From assembly GCF_020520425.1 (NCBI RefSeq), contig NC_079491.1:23675449-23739448 (forward strand): DNA of 64,000 bases. Reading direction: 5' to 3'. Source of the DNA: Spinacia oleracea (Eukaryota; Streptophyta; Magnoliopsida; Caryophyllales; Amaranthaceae). Made by a program: the position numbers and the translations under genes. A model generated the notes under the pieces. The model was not told where the DNA came from. It was given only the letters and a program-made list of their open reading frames with translations, and made no database searches. Positions 39,932 to 51,900 of this stretch are shown piece by piece. Numbering within the stretch: the first letter of the stretch is position 1; every line of letters starts with the position of its first letter.

Positions 39932-40356
39932 AAGGTCAATTTCACAAACTTACAAGAGTAAGGCCTGGGTTTTACTGCTGATATCAAATGACACAGGTTC
40001 GTAGCATTCCCAACAATATAAACTCGATTTATCAGTGTTCGACATGAACCCACTTCCCCCATTCTTTATCCATCCTATACACTTTCATTCCAAATCAGTG
40101 TAAGAATCCACAACAAACATCTGATTCAATAAATGTTTTTAATTGACCATGGCTAAATAGAGGAAAATAACCAGCAATGGATTGTGGTTCAGGTGCATCA
40201 AAAGAGCTGAAAGTAAGGTAATTTAAAATAAGCCTTTTTCGTCCATGTGCTAAAAAGTCAAGTCTCATGTTCTCTCTCCTCTTAGTTTGTGGTTCAAACT
40301 TCAGAGAGATAAAGGAAAGAAACAGAACAACTCATCTACTATCAAAAGTACTCAGC

Positions 40357-40735
40357 AATTTTTGTCACCACACTATCATTAGCAGCCAAGCCAGATTCTA
40401 TTTTCACAATTTTTGTCACCACACTATCATTAGCAGCCAATTCAGATTCTATTTTCACAATTTTTTTGTCACCACACTATCATTAGCAGCCAAGCCAGAT
40501 TCTATTTTCATCTCCACAGTATTAACATCCAGTGAGGTATCAAGAACATCAAAACTCATATCATTTGGAAAAGTCGTTGGCATCACTTCAAGTAGATGTT
40601 GGCCGTCAATCTCTTGTATTATGAGAGAGTCCTCGGATCACTGACGACAAACAAGTTTCATTTTACTCGATTTAGGAACCTCATAAGAAACTTCAGAAAT
40701 TGAAGAACCAAAAATTTCATAAAAGTTAGGGTTGC
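40357..40735 (-). pseudogene. Unrecognised decayed coding fragment with a 17-codon repeat
   Basis: On the minus strand one frame stays open from about 40735 to 40465 except for one TGA. It reads FYEIFGSSISEVSYEVPKSS, then after the stop SEDSLIIQEIDGQHLLEVMP and TTFPNDMSFDVLDTSLDVN. It runs into a 51-bp tandem unit present three times (40357-40407, 40408-40458, 40459-40510). The unit encodes VKIESELAANDSVVTKI or a close variant, 17 codons. The copy at 40459 has two extra T, which shifts the frame. Composition looks protein-like, but I do not recognise the family. It may be the remains of a gene's last exon or of a transposon protein. Confidence 0.5.
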
Positions 40736-41180
40736 AGGAGTATATTAAAATTAAAAAAAGAATAAAAAAAAAAGAATAGAGCACATACTGCCAACGAAAT
40801 GGGGTTGCAAGATTATATACGAACTACTAAATATAAAAATAGAAAAAACATAGCACGTATTGTGGTACTAAAGATTCAAGATTCTGCATCAAAGAATTTA
40901 GTTTTTTAAAATGAAGATTCGAATAGCAAACACACGATATGATTTAGTGTAGAAATGTAGAATTCATAACGTTGTGGGGTTTTGATTTGAAAACATTGTC
41001 TTATGTGACGAAAAAATGTTAGTATTTGATCGTATTCTAGCAATATAACAAGGTTAATAGTCAACCACCTAGAGAGTAAAGTTGGAAAAACTAAAAATAA
41101 TATTACTCACACCGAGTAACATATCAACACATTCTCCACCATAGGGAACAGTGGAAAAAACGAATACAAACATAGGGAAC

Positions 41181-41873
41181 ATTTGTTGAAAAAGACATGT
41201 AGATTTAATTAAATTCGTGCCAAGTGTATTATGTTCTAAATCAATGTTGCTTATGTTCTAAATAGGGAACATTGCGAAAATCATCTGTTAGATATGTAAA
41301 GGTTTGTATTTTTCTTGCATTTTATTTTGGAATCTCATTTTTGCAAAACAATGTGATAATACTATTAGATAAGATTATTTTAGTTAATTTCACCTTTGAG
41401 AATATTTGTTGATTAAAATAAGTTTTTGTATTATAAGAGTTGTTTTTTACTGCTACTTAGAATACAAAAACTTAACAATTAATTTCACTGTTAATTTGTT
41501 TTTCATGATCTGAAAATTCATTGAGTTTCTTTTGTTATTTTTTTTATAAGTTTCTGAAAATAAAGGAAGAAAATTTTGTTGAAAAAGACCTTAGATTCAA
41601 TTAAATTCGCGCCAAGTGTGTTAGGTTCTAAATCACCCTTGCTTATGTTCTAAATCAGTGTCGCTTATGGTCTAAATAGGGGAACATTGCGAAAACCATC
41701 TGTTAGATATGTAAAAGTTTGTATTTTCTTGCATTTTATTTTGGAATCTCATTTTTGCAAAACAATGTGATAATACTATTAGATAAGATTGTTTTAGTTA
41801 ATTTCACATTTGAGAATATTTGTTGATTAAAAGAAGTTTTTGTATTCTAAGAGGTGTTTTTGACTGCTACTGG
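41181..41873. repeat. Direct duplication, two copies of about 290 bp
   Basis: Copy 1 (about 41181-41460) and copy 2 (about 41574-41873) share long identical runs, including ATTTTGGAATCTCATTTTTG and ACAATGTGATAATACTATTAG, in the same orientation. The short spacer between them is not repeated. No coding potential is seen. It lies downstream of the ELMO gene. Confidence 0.8.
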
Positions 41874-42402
41874 GATGATCAATTTGCCAATTTCCATGGC
41901 GTTCTAGAGTCTGAAGATGGGTCATAGTCTAGAAAGTGTGGAAACTAAAACAATTGATTTTGCTGAAAGTACGAACTTACCATTTAATTGTTGAGCACAT
42001 TATATTGAGTACAATCAAAGTGCATGCACAGTATGAATACTGATCTTTTATTATTAACAACCTCCATTGTCATTTCTTATACTACGTGCATAGCAATTGA
42101 GTTTGACTACTATGTGAAGCAGTTTCTCTTGTCAGTGAGTTATAATCTTACTGATTCAGTGAGTAATTGACAAAAGTATCTCATTCTTGAGTTACAGGGG
42201 ATGCAACTTGATTTCACAATACTGCAACTCGTATAAATTTTGTGTTTCATGATGCCTGAATCCAATGCAGATACTAAATTTATCCTCATTGCGTATGTTC
42301 TAATTATCGTTGCGTATGTTCTAATTATTGATGCATATGTTCTAATTGTTGTATTTTCTATAGATAGTACGACATGCATTATTTTCTTGAATATTTATTT
42401 AA

Positions 42403-42473
42403 AACCTATTAGCTAAAGTGGTAGAGCAATGTGCCATTGCGCATGAATGTAGGTTCAAATCCTACATAGGTTG
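42403..42473 (+). other. tRNA-like sequence with pol III A and B boxes
   Basis: AACCTAT (42403-42409) pairs perfectly with ATAGGTT (42466-42472) as a 7-bp acceptor stem. The T arm GTAGG-TTCAAAT-CCTAC is perfect. TAGCTAAAGTGG fits the A-box and GGTTCAAATCC the B-box of an internal pol III promoter. The anticodon arm is irregular: ATGTG pairs with CGCAT but leaves a 6-base loop, so a working tRNA is doubtful. It may be a tRNA pseudogene or the head of a SINE. No intron or clear tail is seen. Confidence 0.5.
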
Positions 42474-42784
42474 TTGAGATTTGAGAACACACAATTTAGC
42501 TCCAATGTATTTATAGGCATATGTCCTACAAGGCTACAAGAGAGTTACCTTCTGCTTTAAAACTTAGTAGTGCAACTCTATCAACTGCATTAAGGTATTT
42601 AATTATTTATGATGTTGAGTCTTTGTTCAGTTAAAACATCACTCTTAATTATTGCATCACCATGTCTGCAAACCAACTTAAAAGTTAAAACACACAGATT
42701 TAAAAAAAATCCGAAATTTCTATCCAGAAACAAGCTCCTTATCGTAACAAACACTGTATACATTATATGAACTTTTGAACTAAA

Positions 42785-42790
42785 TTTATT
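42785..42790 (-). terminator. Candidate poly(A) signal of the ELMO gene
   Basis: AATAAA on the minus strand about 190 bp downstream of the ELMO-gene stop codon. Confidence 0.35.
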
Positions 42791-42975
42791 TACTGTAGTC
42801 TCTAGGCACAAGGTTCACGATCACTATGCTCATAAAGTACAAATTCTAACATAAAATTGTACATCTTTGTGCATGATCCAGTTCCTATTGACATATAGTA
42901 AAATAACTACACTGTTGACATTTTACGTAAAACCCAAATAGTTGTTGACGACGTAAAATTTGGTCACCTCAGGGC

Positions 42976-45900
42976 TTATCTTCTCAATAGGTTGTATGCA
43001 GGCAAATCTTTTACGCTGCAGACATCTTCCAACCCAAGCTCCCGTTCTAGTTGAGTTCTCGTAGATTTCAGAACATCCTGATAAATTATTCTCACACAAA
43101 ATTACTCAAAAGGAACGTCAACTGTTTCTTATCCCACAGATAAAAGACAAGGGAAGAATAAGGGCTTACATTAAACTCCATATATGATGCACGTTTGGCA
43201 AGCCATTGCGCGTCCATCATCAAAAAGGCTATACAATACAGATTGTCAAATGCCATCTCATCCTGTGCAAGTAATTCTAGAAATCGTGCCCCTGCTCTAG
43301 AAGTTGGCTTTCCTGCATTAAAAATTTGGACTCCGCTGCTTGTTATAATTTTGCTTTAAGCTACTACGGAGTACATGTTATCTTACGTTTCTTCTTCCTC
43401 AGCCTTCTCCAGGGACTAGGGAATGAAGGCATTTAATGAGAGTTGCCATGTTTTCCAAATTTGACAAGGTACAAGAAAAATTATTGAGTCACTAACCAGA
43501 TTGGAGATCCAGCATTTGTGCCAACATGAACGAAATGTTGATGCCAGCTACAGCAAAAGGATATTCCCACTCAGCCCTCTGTCCATCTTTCTTGTGCAAC
43601 AAACACTGGAAAGAATCCTGGAAAAGTGAGAAGATTCATCAGTTCGTACGTTTCAACTCCATCTTGACCAAAACGTTCCACATTATCAAAATTGTACAAA
43701 AATTTCTGTACCTACAAGGCTACAATAGATAATAAATGCTCCTCACCATAATGTCTCAATTTTACAAAGACCGCCAACTATTAAAAGAATACAGTGACAT
43801 GCTGAGAAAGTCATGTGCAAAAACATAAGTGGAACAGGAAACTTCTACTGCATCGACATCAAATAAAAGTGGACCATAAAAAATGAGGAGCAGCAGAGTT
43901 ACAGCCATGAACGCCAAAAGCAAAGGAAAGAGGTATGGAAAAGCTATTTGGATTGTGTTAGCCTTAATGGTGACAGGTCCACGTGTCAGATTGCAACAGT
44001 CCAATAAGATACAGACAATTTTAATGCAGTTAATGTTTCGTGCATGGAATGAGAAGAAAGCTCGTGTCAAGTTTGATGGAAGAATCCGGATAGGCAGTGA
44101 ACATGCTGCTGCTAGGATGACATATGGAGATGTAAAGGAGTGGGCAGATGTAATACAGCAACACTGCAAGAGTGCTGATGGAAGTATCAGGATAGGCAGT
44201 GAGAAATAATTGACAAAAATGTTCCTCTGGTGCCGAAAATGGATCAGCAGATCTTGCATTATCACATATCACACACACAACCACTGTTAGATTTTAAAAA
44301 TTGTTTTCTAAAATAAACATCTCGTCGATTTCATTGTCAGGCAGATTAGGGAAAGAAATGCGAGTGAAAAAGAATGTTCAAATTTATCAAATTAGTCACA
44401 CATTTGAAAGCAAAGTGGTCAAGAGTTAAAAAAAAAAATTAAAATATTAGATAGTTGGATACGTACCGGATATTTCTCAGCAAAATATATGAGATTCTCA
44501 AGTGATATGTATCCGCCACCCCTAGCATAAAAAGATAATCAAATTCTGGGAAGATGTAGGATGGTTTTTTATGTAAGGTGTAGTGTCGAACAGAAATTCA
44601 TACCTAAAATCTGTTGAGGGATCGGTTCCTTGCCAGCCCATTTCCTTCCATAGTTCTGATTTAAGAGGTGGGAGCTCCCTGTTGGGAAAAGCCAACCTCC
44701 AAAGCTGCTTAAGAGCATCCTGGAACAAAATATTTTCTTTCCCAATTTGATACTAGAATATATGCATTAATATACATAAAAAGATCCAACTTTAAAACAC
44801 ACACACACTCGCGCACTAGAAATACGATAATCCATTTAGAAATTATGTAACAAACTAACAATTATAAGGGAAAGAAGTGCCTGAGTAATGAGCTTTCCAT
44901 CATCACTTAGAGACTAGAGAAGGTGTGAAGAAATGGAAATCACAGCGTGAATAAATTCTAGATTCTGATCATCATCAGCTGCTCATCCAGAAAATCAATT
45001 GAATTGTTTCTAATATTAATATGGGTGTATACTGTATAGTAATAATCAAATGCAGTCCGTGTAGAATTAAATATAAATGTCCAATCGTTAGCAATGTAAA
45101 GCTCAGGAAATTGCTGAAATACAAGTATACAGCAAACACAATAAGCATTAACAACTACAAATCATAAACTTTGAAGCAAAACTCTCCAAAACGAACAGTC
45201 AGGTATCGACATGACATGACACACATGCAACTCAATAACAGAGCATTGTTGACAACTACTTATATATTAAAAAGGCAGGAACGAAATTAGCTGTATGTTG
45301 GCAGCATTTGTAAAAAAAAAAAAGAACAAAAAAGCTGTTTAATAAGTTAAACCTAGATATTCCTACTAGTCTACAGCTTATCAGAATCTTAATGTTTTTT
45401 TCAGACCGTATGCTAAGTTATAGACGAGGGGGATTTCCATGCGGTTCATAGCATTGCTGACTATTACATCTATCAGAACGGCAGCAAATAAATTAGCGTT
45501 TATGTTAGCAGCATTTGGTTGGGGGGGGGGGGTTGAATTTGAGAAAACCCAACCTGTTCGATAAGTTAAACCAAACATCCTACTAGTGTGGATCTTATTG
45601 AATCTTAATGTTTTCACTAGGTTTACCCGACCATGAAATATATCTCATGATCTTCCCTCGGTGTCTTGAAGGAATAACATGTCAATGCAATTTTCACTGC
45701 AGTGATACTGCTGCTAATCAAAATTTCACAAAATTGCATTGTTTCATACTTTCATAGACCATGCAATAAAACTGTCTAAATGACCATGAAATGAAGATCA
45801 ACCTGATGCTCTATCCGGCTTCCATCAAAAGGAACTTTCAACCTGCTTTGAAGCTGTCTGAGTCTTTCTTCCTAAAACAGCAACATGACAGCGCATCAAT

Positions 45901-48900
45901 TATGCAATTTAAGAAAATTTGAATCAAAGTAAAAGCAAGTGAAAAATAATGGTAGAAATAAAACCATTTCTCACACCCCCTCCCCATTTCCTTTATTCTC
46001 CTTGCATTCCGTGAATAGAAATAAAAGATCGGTGTCATGTAAAATGTGTCAAAAGGAAGAAAAGGCACGCACCTTCAGGAAAACAAAGTGTACTAAAAAA
46101 AGTAGCCCCCCTAATGCAGATGAAATGCCAGTTATTTATGAGAATATTGGATACTCTTAGATTGGAAAAGGAAACACTTCACAAAAAACATTAGAGGTTC
46201 GAAATTGATTCAATTTGTTACAGGAATGCCATTCTCTACTTCGTAAAATCAAGAAAACATAGGTCAACTGAGGAAAAGTAAAGCATCCTGAACACTGACT
46301 ATACCTGTAAAGATGTAAGAGCTGGTGCAAGGATAGGTGTCTGCGATGTGAATGCAGGACCCACAAGACGTCCAAGAAGTGACCTCGAACCAAGGATGAT
46401 ATTTGCTGGATGGCAATAACAATTTTAAACATACATTAGATAAAGCCATAAAGGACAGAGACAACTGCCATATGATAACAATGGTATAACATATCCTGCT
46501 CTGATCAAGCTTCCTACATTCCCAAAATTTCACAATGTCAAGCTTTTAGTTGACAACTCATTCAAGAAAGACACAATTAATCGATTATCACTTCATAAAA
46601 TATCATAAATTCATAATAGACTACAATCAACTCATGCCCCTTTTAGAACAAAGCAAAAAAGAATGCTATTCCCTCCGTTAATGAAAGTTCTTCCTGTTAA
46701 TTGGCGTTCCTTTTTGTTCTTCTCCACTATGAATCTTTTTTTTTTTGGGAAACTTTTTTCCCCAAAAAATACCCTCATTTTACGATTTAATATCCTACCA
46801 TATTTTACCTTTATTCCATTCACCTACCCAATTATTCCCATTGATTTCCCCACCCATCTTATTTAATTCATTCACCCCCCCCCCCCCTCCCCCCAATGAG
46901 CCAATTCATTCACCACCTTATTTTCTGATTTTTTTCATCAAATATCTCCACTTACTTAGTTTATTCATTTCTCTCTCTTTCCTTTATTCATAAAGTATAA
47001 TCTTATTTCTTTAATATTTTTTCTTACACCCAATCATTACAGATTCCAACTTTCTTAATTCCTTCCCCGATTCCAACCGGAGAGAAGAAAAGGGAACGGA
47101 GGGAGCACAATACCGGTACTTTGTCCATTTTGATATTTGGATAAAGTATTCGTTCCATCACGAAGACTGATTAACGTATAAGCTGAGCACATCTTTAGCT
47201 CCAAGAATTCCAAACATTGCCATATGTGGATAATTTGCATTATGATGAAAAGGATACAACCACGAGTATTTGGTCACAAGATCATAAAAGTACATCAACA
47301 TAAGAGATTATCCAAAATAAATTATATCACTTTCTGGGAGGAGTAGGTGAATCGCTAATGATGGCTTATTTCCCAATTTCTTTACAAACCATCATAAAAG
47401 AGACGTGATCCAAAACATGGGCTTAGTCACGACCAGTGTATAGAAAAGCTCAAAGTCATCAGGGAGCTTGTTGTACCTAGAAGCGCCTTGGGCATGCTTC
47501 ATTGAAGTGAACGGCATTGTATAAGTTCAAAAAATCTCACTGAAGTGCGCCTCTTGGCTGAGAACTTGCGCTTTAAGTGAGTTTTATGCACCTCACGTGT
47601 GCTACATCTTTGAATGTGCTTCGCCTAGAACTAAGAAAACGCTTTCCCCTATTGCATAGGCACGCCAACTTTTCATACACCGGTCACGACAACATAAAAT
47701 GATCAAACTCGAGTAAAGAAACATGTCAGAGAAGATTTGGTTGAGAAAGACTTCCTAGAAGACACATTAAATCATTTTTATGATCTGCAACAACGAAAAG
47801 TATCATCGTGTTTTAGTAAAGGGAGGGTGTTCCATCAATGTGTGTCTCAACAAGACCTTCATTAAATGGGGATACAAAAGAGAAGAACTCAAGCCGACAA
47901 CTCGTGAAGATCTTGGCGATGATTATGCAAGTCGAAAACATGGGGTAAATTGAGTATTACTGTTGAACACAAAGGTATACAATTACTACAAAATTCAGTC
48001 CTCAATTTTCCCTAACTCTTTGATGTAAAACTCGATCAAACTTGGATGTTCAAAGTCCATGGAGTTTATTAAGGTCACCATGTTATTCTATGTTTCCTGA
48101 AAATAATAGTCATTCTATAATATCAAATAAGACTTAAGTCTTTGAAATCTTAACTATATGAAGTTCTTTCGACAGAACATGAGTTTACAAATCTTGATCC
48201 CTTAATGCCATGTGAAGATGAGTTTACTTATTTAGCCGACACATACCCTGCCAAAACACCACTACATTAAGATCTACGGTTCCATGGAGTGATCTGCGTA
48301 GAACATCCCTGGATAACAGGCATCGGAATATTGGGATAAGCTTCACAAACGATGAATTACCTATTTATCCATACCATAATCATGCCCTGCATATAACATT
48401 GTTTCATAGCCGCGGCTACATAAACAATATTCTGGTTGGATCATCAATTAACATAAGTTCACGGAACTACCTTTATGATCTACGTTATGAAGCAGATCAA
48501 ATAAGCCATTACTCGGGGTTTCTTTTGGTTTTGATAATACTCCAAGGGAGATAATTGTGATTATAGTTATGAGTTTGAAGTATGCGCCAATCAAGTACAA
48601 GGTGAAATCTTATGTGATAATATGTGAGACTTCATACAATCTCCTCCTAGGACGACCATGGCTACGTGAGAATTAGGTGGTTGCATCAACGTTACATCAA
48701 AAAGCCAAAGGAATGTTGGCGTTTCCATCGGGCGTATACACGATTTACGGGGATGTTCATGGAACATCGCAATATGCCAAAGTAAATCAATTCGAAGAGT
48801 TTAATCTCATAGAAAATAAAGAAGATTACTTTTATGACAACGAGATCACAACATGGCCGACTCCGGTGATGAAACAAACACGCATGTGTTGGCCTATGTC

Positions 48901-51900
48901 TGAATCAGAACGAAACCAACCAAACTGGATCCCAGATAAGATCAAGGCGCAAAGGTTGCGCAAACGGCTTGAATGACTCTACTGAGAGGAACACCATGTC
49001 CATTGTGAAAGAATATTGACAGCTGCTAATGAGGTGGTTTATATCCACTCCATTATGGAGCCTCACATCTTTATGCGAAATTAATCCGGTAACACTAGCC
49101 TCATGTCACGTAGTGTGCAAAGCATGGACATCATGACTCTTGGATCGAGAAGACAACCAGTTGTATGTTGCCAAGCGCAAAGAAGAGGGAGTGCACTATC
49201 ATTAATCCTAACGGCAAGTAACAAACTCCCCGGTCTCCGGGTCATGAATGTGTTCATTAATCGTAACACCAAGTAACAAATTCCACAATCTCCCTATGTT
49301 GTTTCCAATCTTCTTTGCGCTTGGCAACATACACCGAGTTGACTTTTCGATCCAGGAGTCATGATGCGCATAACAAATTTTCCTATGCGTTGTTCCCAAT
49401 CTTTTTTGCGCTTGACAACGTACAACAGGTTGTCTTCTCGATCCAGGAGTCATGATGCCCATGCTTTGCACACTACTTGACATGAAGCTAGTGTAACCAG
49501 ATCAATTTTGCCTAAGAAGATATGGGGCTCCATAATAGAATGGAAAGAAACCACCTCATTAGCGGATGTCAATATTCTTTCACAATGGACATGGTGTTCC
49601 TCTCAGTAGAGTCATTCAAGTCGTTTGCGCAACCTTTGCGCCTTAATCTAATCTGGGATCCAGTTTGTTTGGTCACCTTCTGATTCAGAAATAGACCAAT
49701 GGATGCATGTTTGTTTCATAACCGAAGTCTACCATGTTGTGATCTCGTTATCATACAAGTAATCTTCTTTATTTTCTGTGAGATTAATCTCTTCGAACTG
49801 ATTTACATTGGCATATTGTGATGTTCCATGAACATCTTCGGGAATCGTGTACACGTCTCATGGAAACACCAATATTCCTTTGGCTTTTTGATGTAATATT
49901 GATGCAACCACCTGATTCTTAGGTAGTCATGGTCGTCCTAGGAGGAGATTATATGAAGTCCCACAGTTTATCACATAAGACTTCACCTTGTACTTGATTG
50001 ACCTATATTTCAAACTCAGAACTATAGTCACAGTTATCTCCCTTGAAGTATTATCAAAACCAAAAGAAAACCCCGAATATTGGCTTATTTCATCTGCTTC
50101 ATAACTTAGACCATATGTAGTTTCGTAAACTTATGTTGATTGATGATCCATTATCAACCAGAATATTGTTTATGTAGCCGATGCTACGAAACAATGTTAT
50201 ATGCAGGGCGTGATTATGGTATGGATAAATAGGTAATTCATTGTTTGTAAAACTTATCACAATATTCTGATGCTTGTTATCCAAGGATGTTCCACGCAAA
50301 TCACTCCATGGAACCAAAGGTCCTAGTGTAATGGTGTTTTGGCACGTTGATCAAGCTAATCAAGAGTCAAAGGTATCATGATCTTTGCTTCTGCATCTTC
50401 ACATTACATTAAGGGATCAAGATTTACAAACTCGTGTTCTGTTGAAGGAACTTCATGTGTAATTATTGAGATTTCAAAGACTCAAGTCTTATTTGATACT
50501 ATAGATTGACTATTATGTTCAAGAAACAAAGGAAAACGTGGTGACCTTAACAAACTCTCTGATTAGGCAGAGAGAATAGCATGGACTTTGTACATCCAGG
50601 TTTAACCGAGTTTTACATCAAAGAGTTGAGGAAAATTGAGACTGAATTTTGCAGTAATTGTTATACATTTGTATTCAACAGTTGTACTCAATTTACCTCA
50701 TGTTTTCGTACTTGCATAATTATCGACAAGATCTTCACGAGTTTTCGGCTTGAGTTCTTTTCATTTGTATCCCCGTTTAATGAGGTCTTGTTGGGCCTGG
50801 GGCACACATTGATGGAACACCTCCCCTTTACTAAATCACGATGATACTTTTTGTTGCTGCAGATCATCTAGCGTGTCTTCTAGGAAGTATTTCTCAACCA
50901 AATCTTCTCTCACATGTTTCCCCACTCGAGTTTGAACATATTGATGACCAATGTTCGTGCCCACGACAACATAATACGGAAATTGAGAGATCCAAGAATC
51001 TTGAAAATGGTCCTACAGGCTATCTGTGCCCACGGATGGAAGCTACCATGTCAAACGAAGACCCATAACAATCTTTTCACCGAGTATTCTATTCATCACT
51101 ATTGTAACTACAACATCCATGATATCAACCTTCAATTGAAGCCTAATAATAGAGGTTGTTATCATACATGTTATGCACAATGACAGCTAAAATGGTAAGA
51201 TGCAGCAGGGATATTTGAGTGGTTATTATGACACAAAAAAGATAAGCCCTGGTGCTTTAGTGAGATAAACTTAATAGAAGGAAGTTGTCAACTATAGAAT
51301 AGGAAGTATTAGGGCAAGAAAAAAAACCTAAAGGAAACAATAACTCACAGTCTAGCACACCATACTCCTTACTAGGTTTGATCCTTGGCGAAGCAAGAAG
51401 GAGAAATTGTACATGATCTTGCACACCTATATACTTGACCTTCAGGCCTTTTTCACCTCACTTGATTTCCACTTGTTTCAGGAGAAACAAGCTTAGAAGT
51501 TCAGTTCAAGGCCACAAGTTTAGATATTTCAAATAAGTTAAGTACAAGGTGAAGTGGCTTCAAAAAGGCGCACCACGCACGAGGTGCAACTTTTCTTTTT
51601 TTACACCATTTTGTTTTTAATATTTACCAAGTGTGCCTCACTTCAACCAGGCGTGCCTACATGCACATTGAGCTTTTTATACATTGGTTCAGGGAAAATA
51701 AGAGCTCCCCAGGTTCACTTCACAACTACAATAAGTTATATTTCAGATAAGTTTAGATAAGCCGTAATAAGTTTAAATAAGTAAAGTTCGGGGCTATTTG
51801 TTAAAATCAGTTGAAAAAAGCTTGGATAATGATTAATAGATCTAGGTGAAGAGAATCAAAGAGTTAGTAGATATTGACATAATAGACCTAGGTGAAGATA

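Larger units (their letters stand above)
47690..50960. repeat. 3.3-kb inverted repeat of gypsy sequence in ELMO intron 2
   Basis: Arm 1 (about 47690-49190) and arm 2 (about 49391-50960) are reverse complements over almost their whole length, around a spacer of about 200 bp; the axis is near 49300. Anchors: GGTTGCATCAA at 48678 pairs with TTGATGCAACC near 49909; AACTCGAGTAAAG near 47706 pairs with the complement near 50926. By eye, identity is about 85-90 percent with small indels. Both arms carry the same Ty3/gypsy gag-protease segment, pointing toward the axis. Since the ELMO gene is transcribed across it, an unspliced or lariat intron would contain both arms. Confidence 0.85.

Noticed and set aside
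47461-47690. Long terminal repeat of the gypsy element at the outer flanks of the inverted repeat
   Set aside because: The left and right flanks share GCGCCT-like words but do not align, and no TG..CA ends, primer-binding site or polypurine tract was found.
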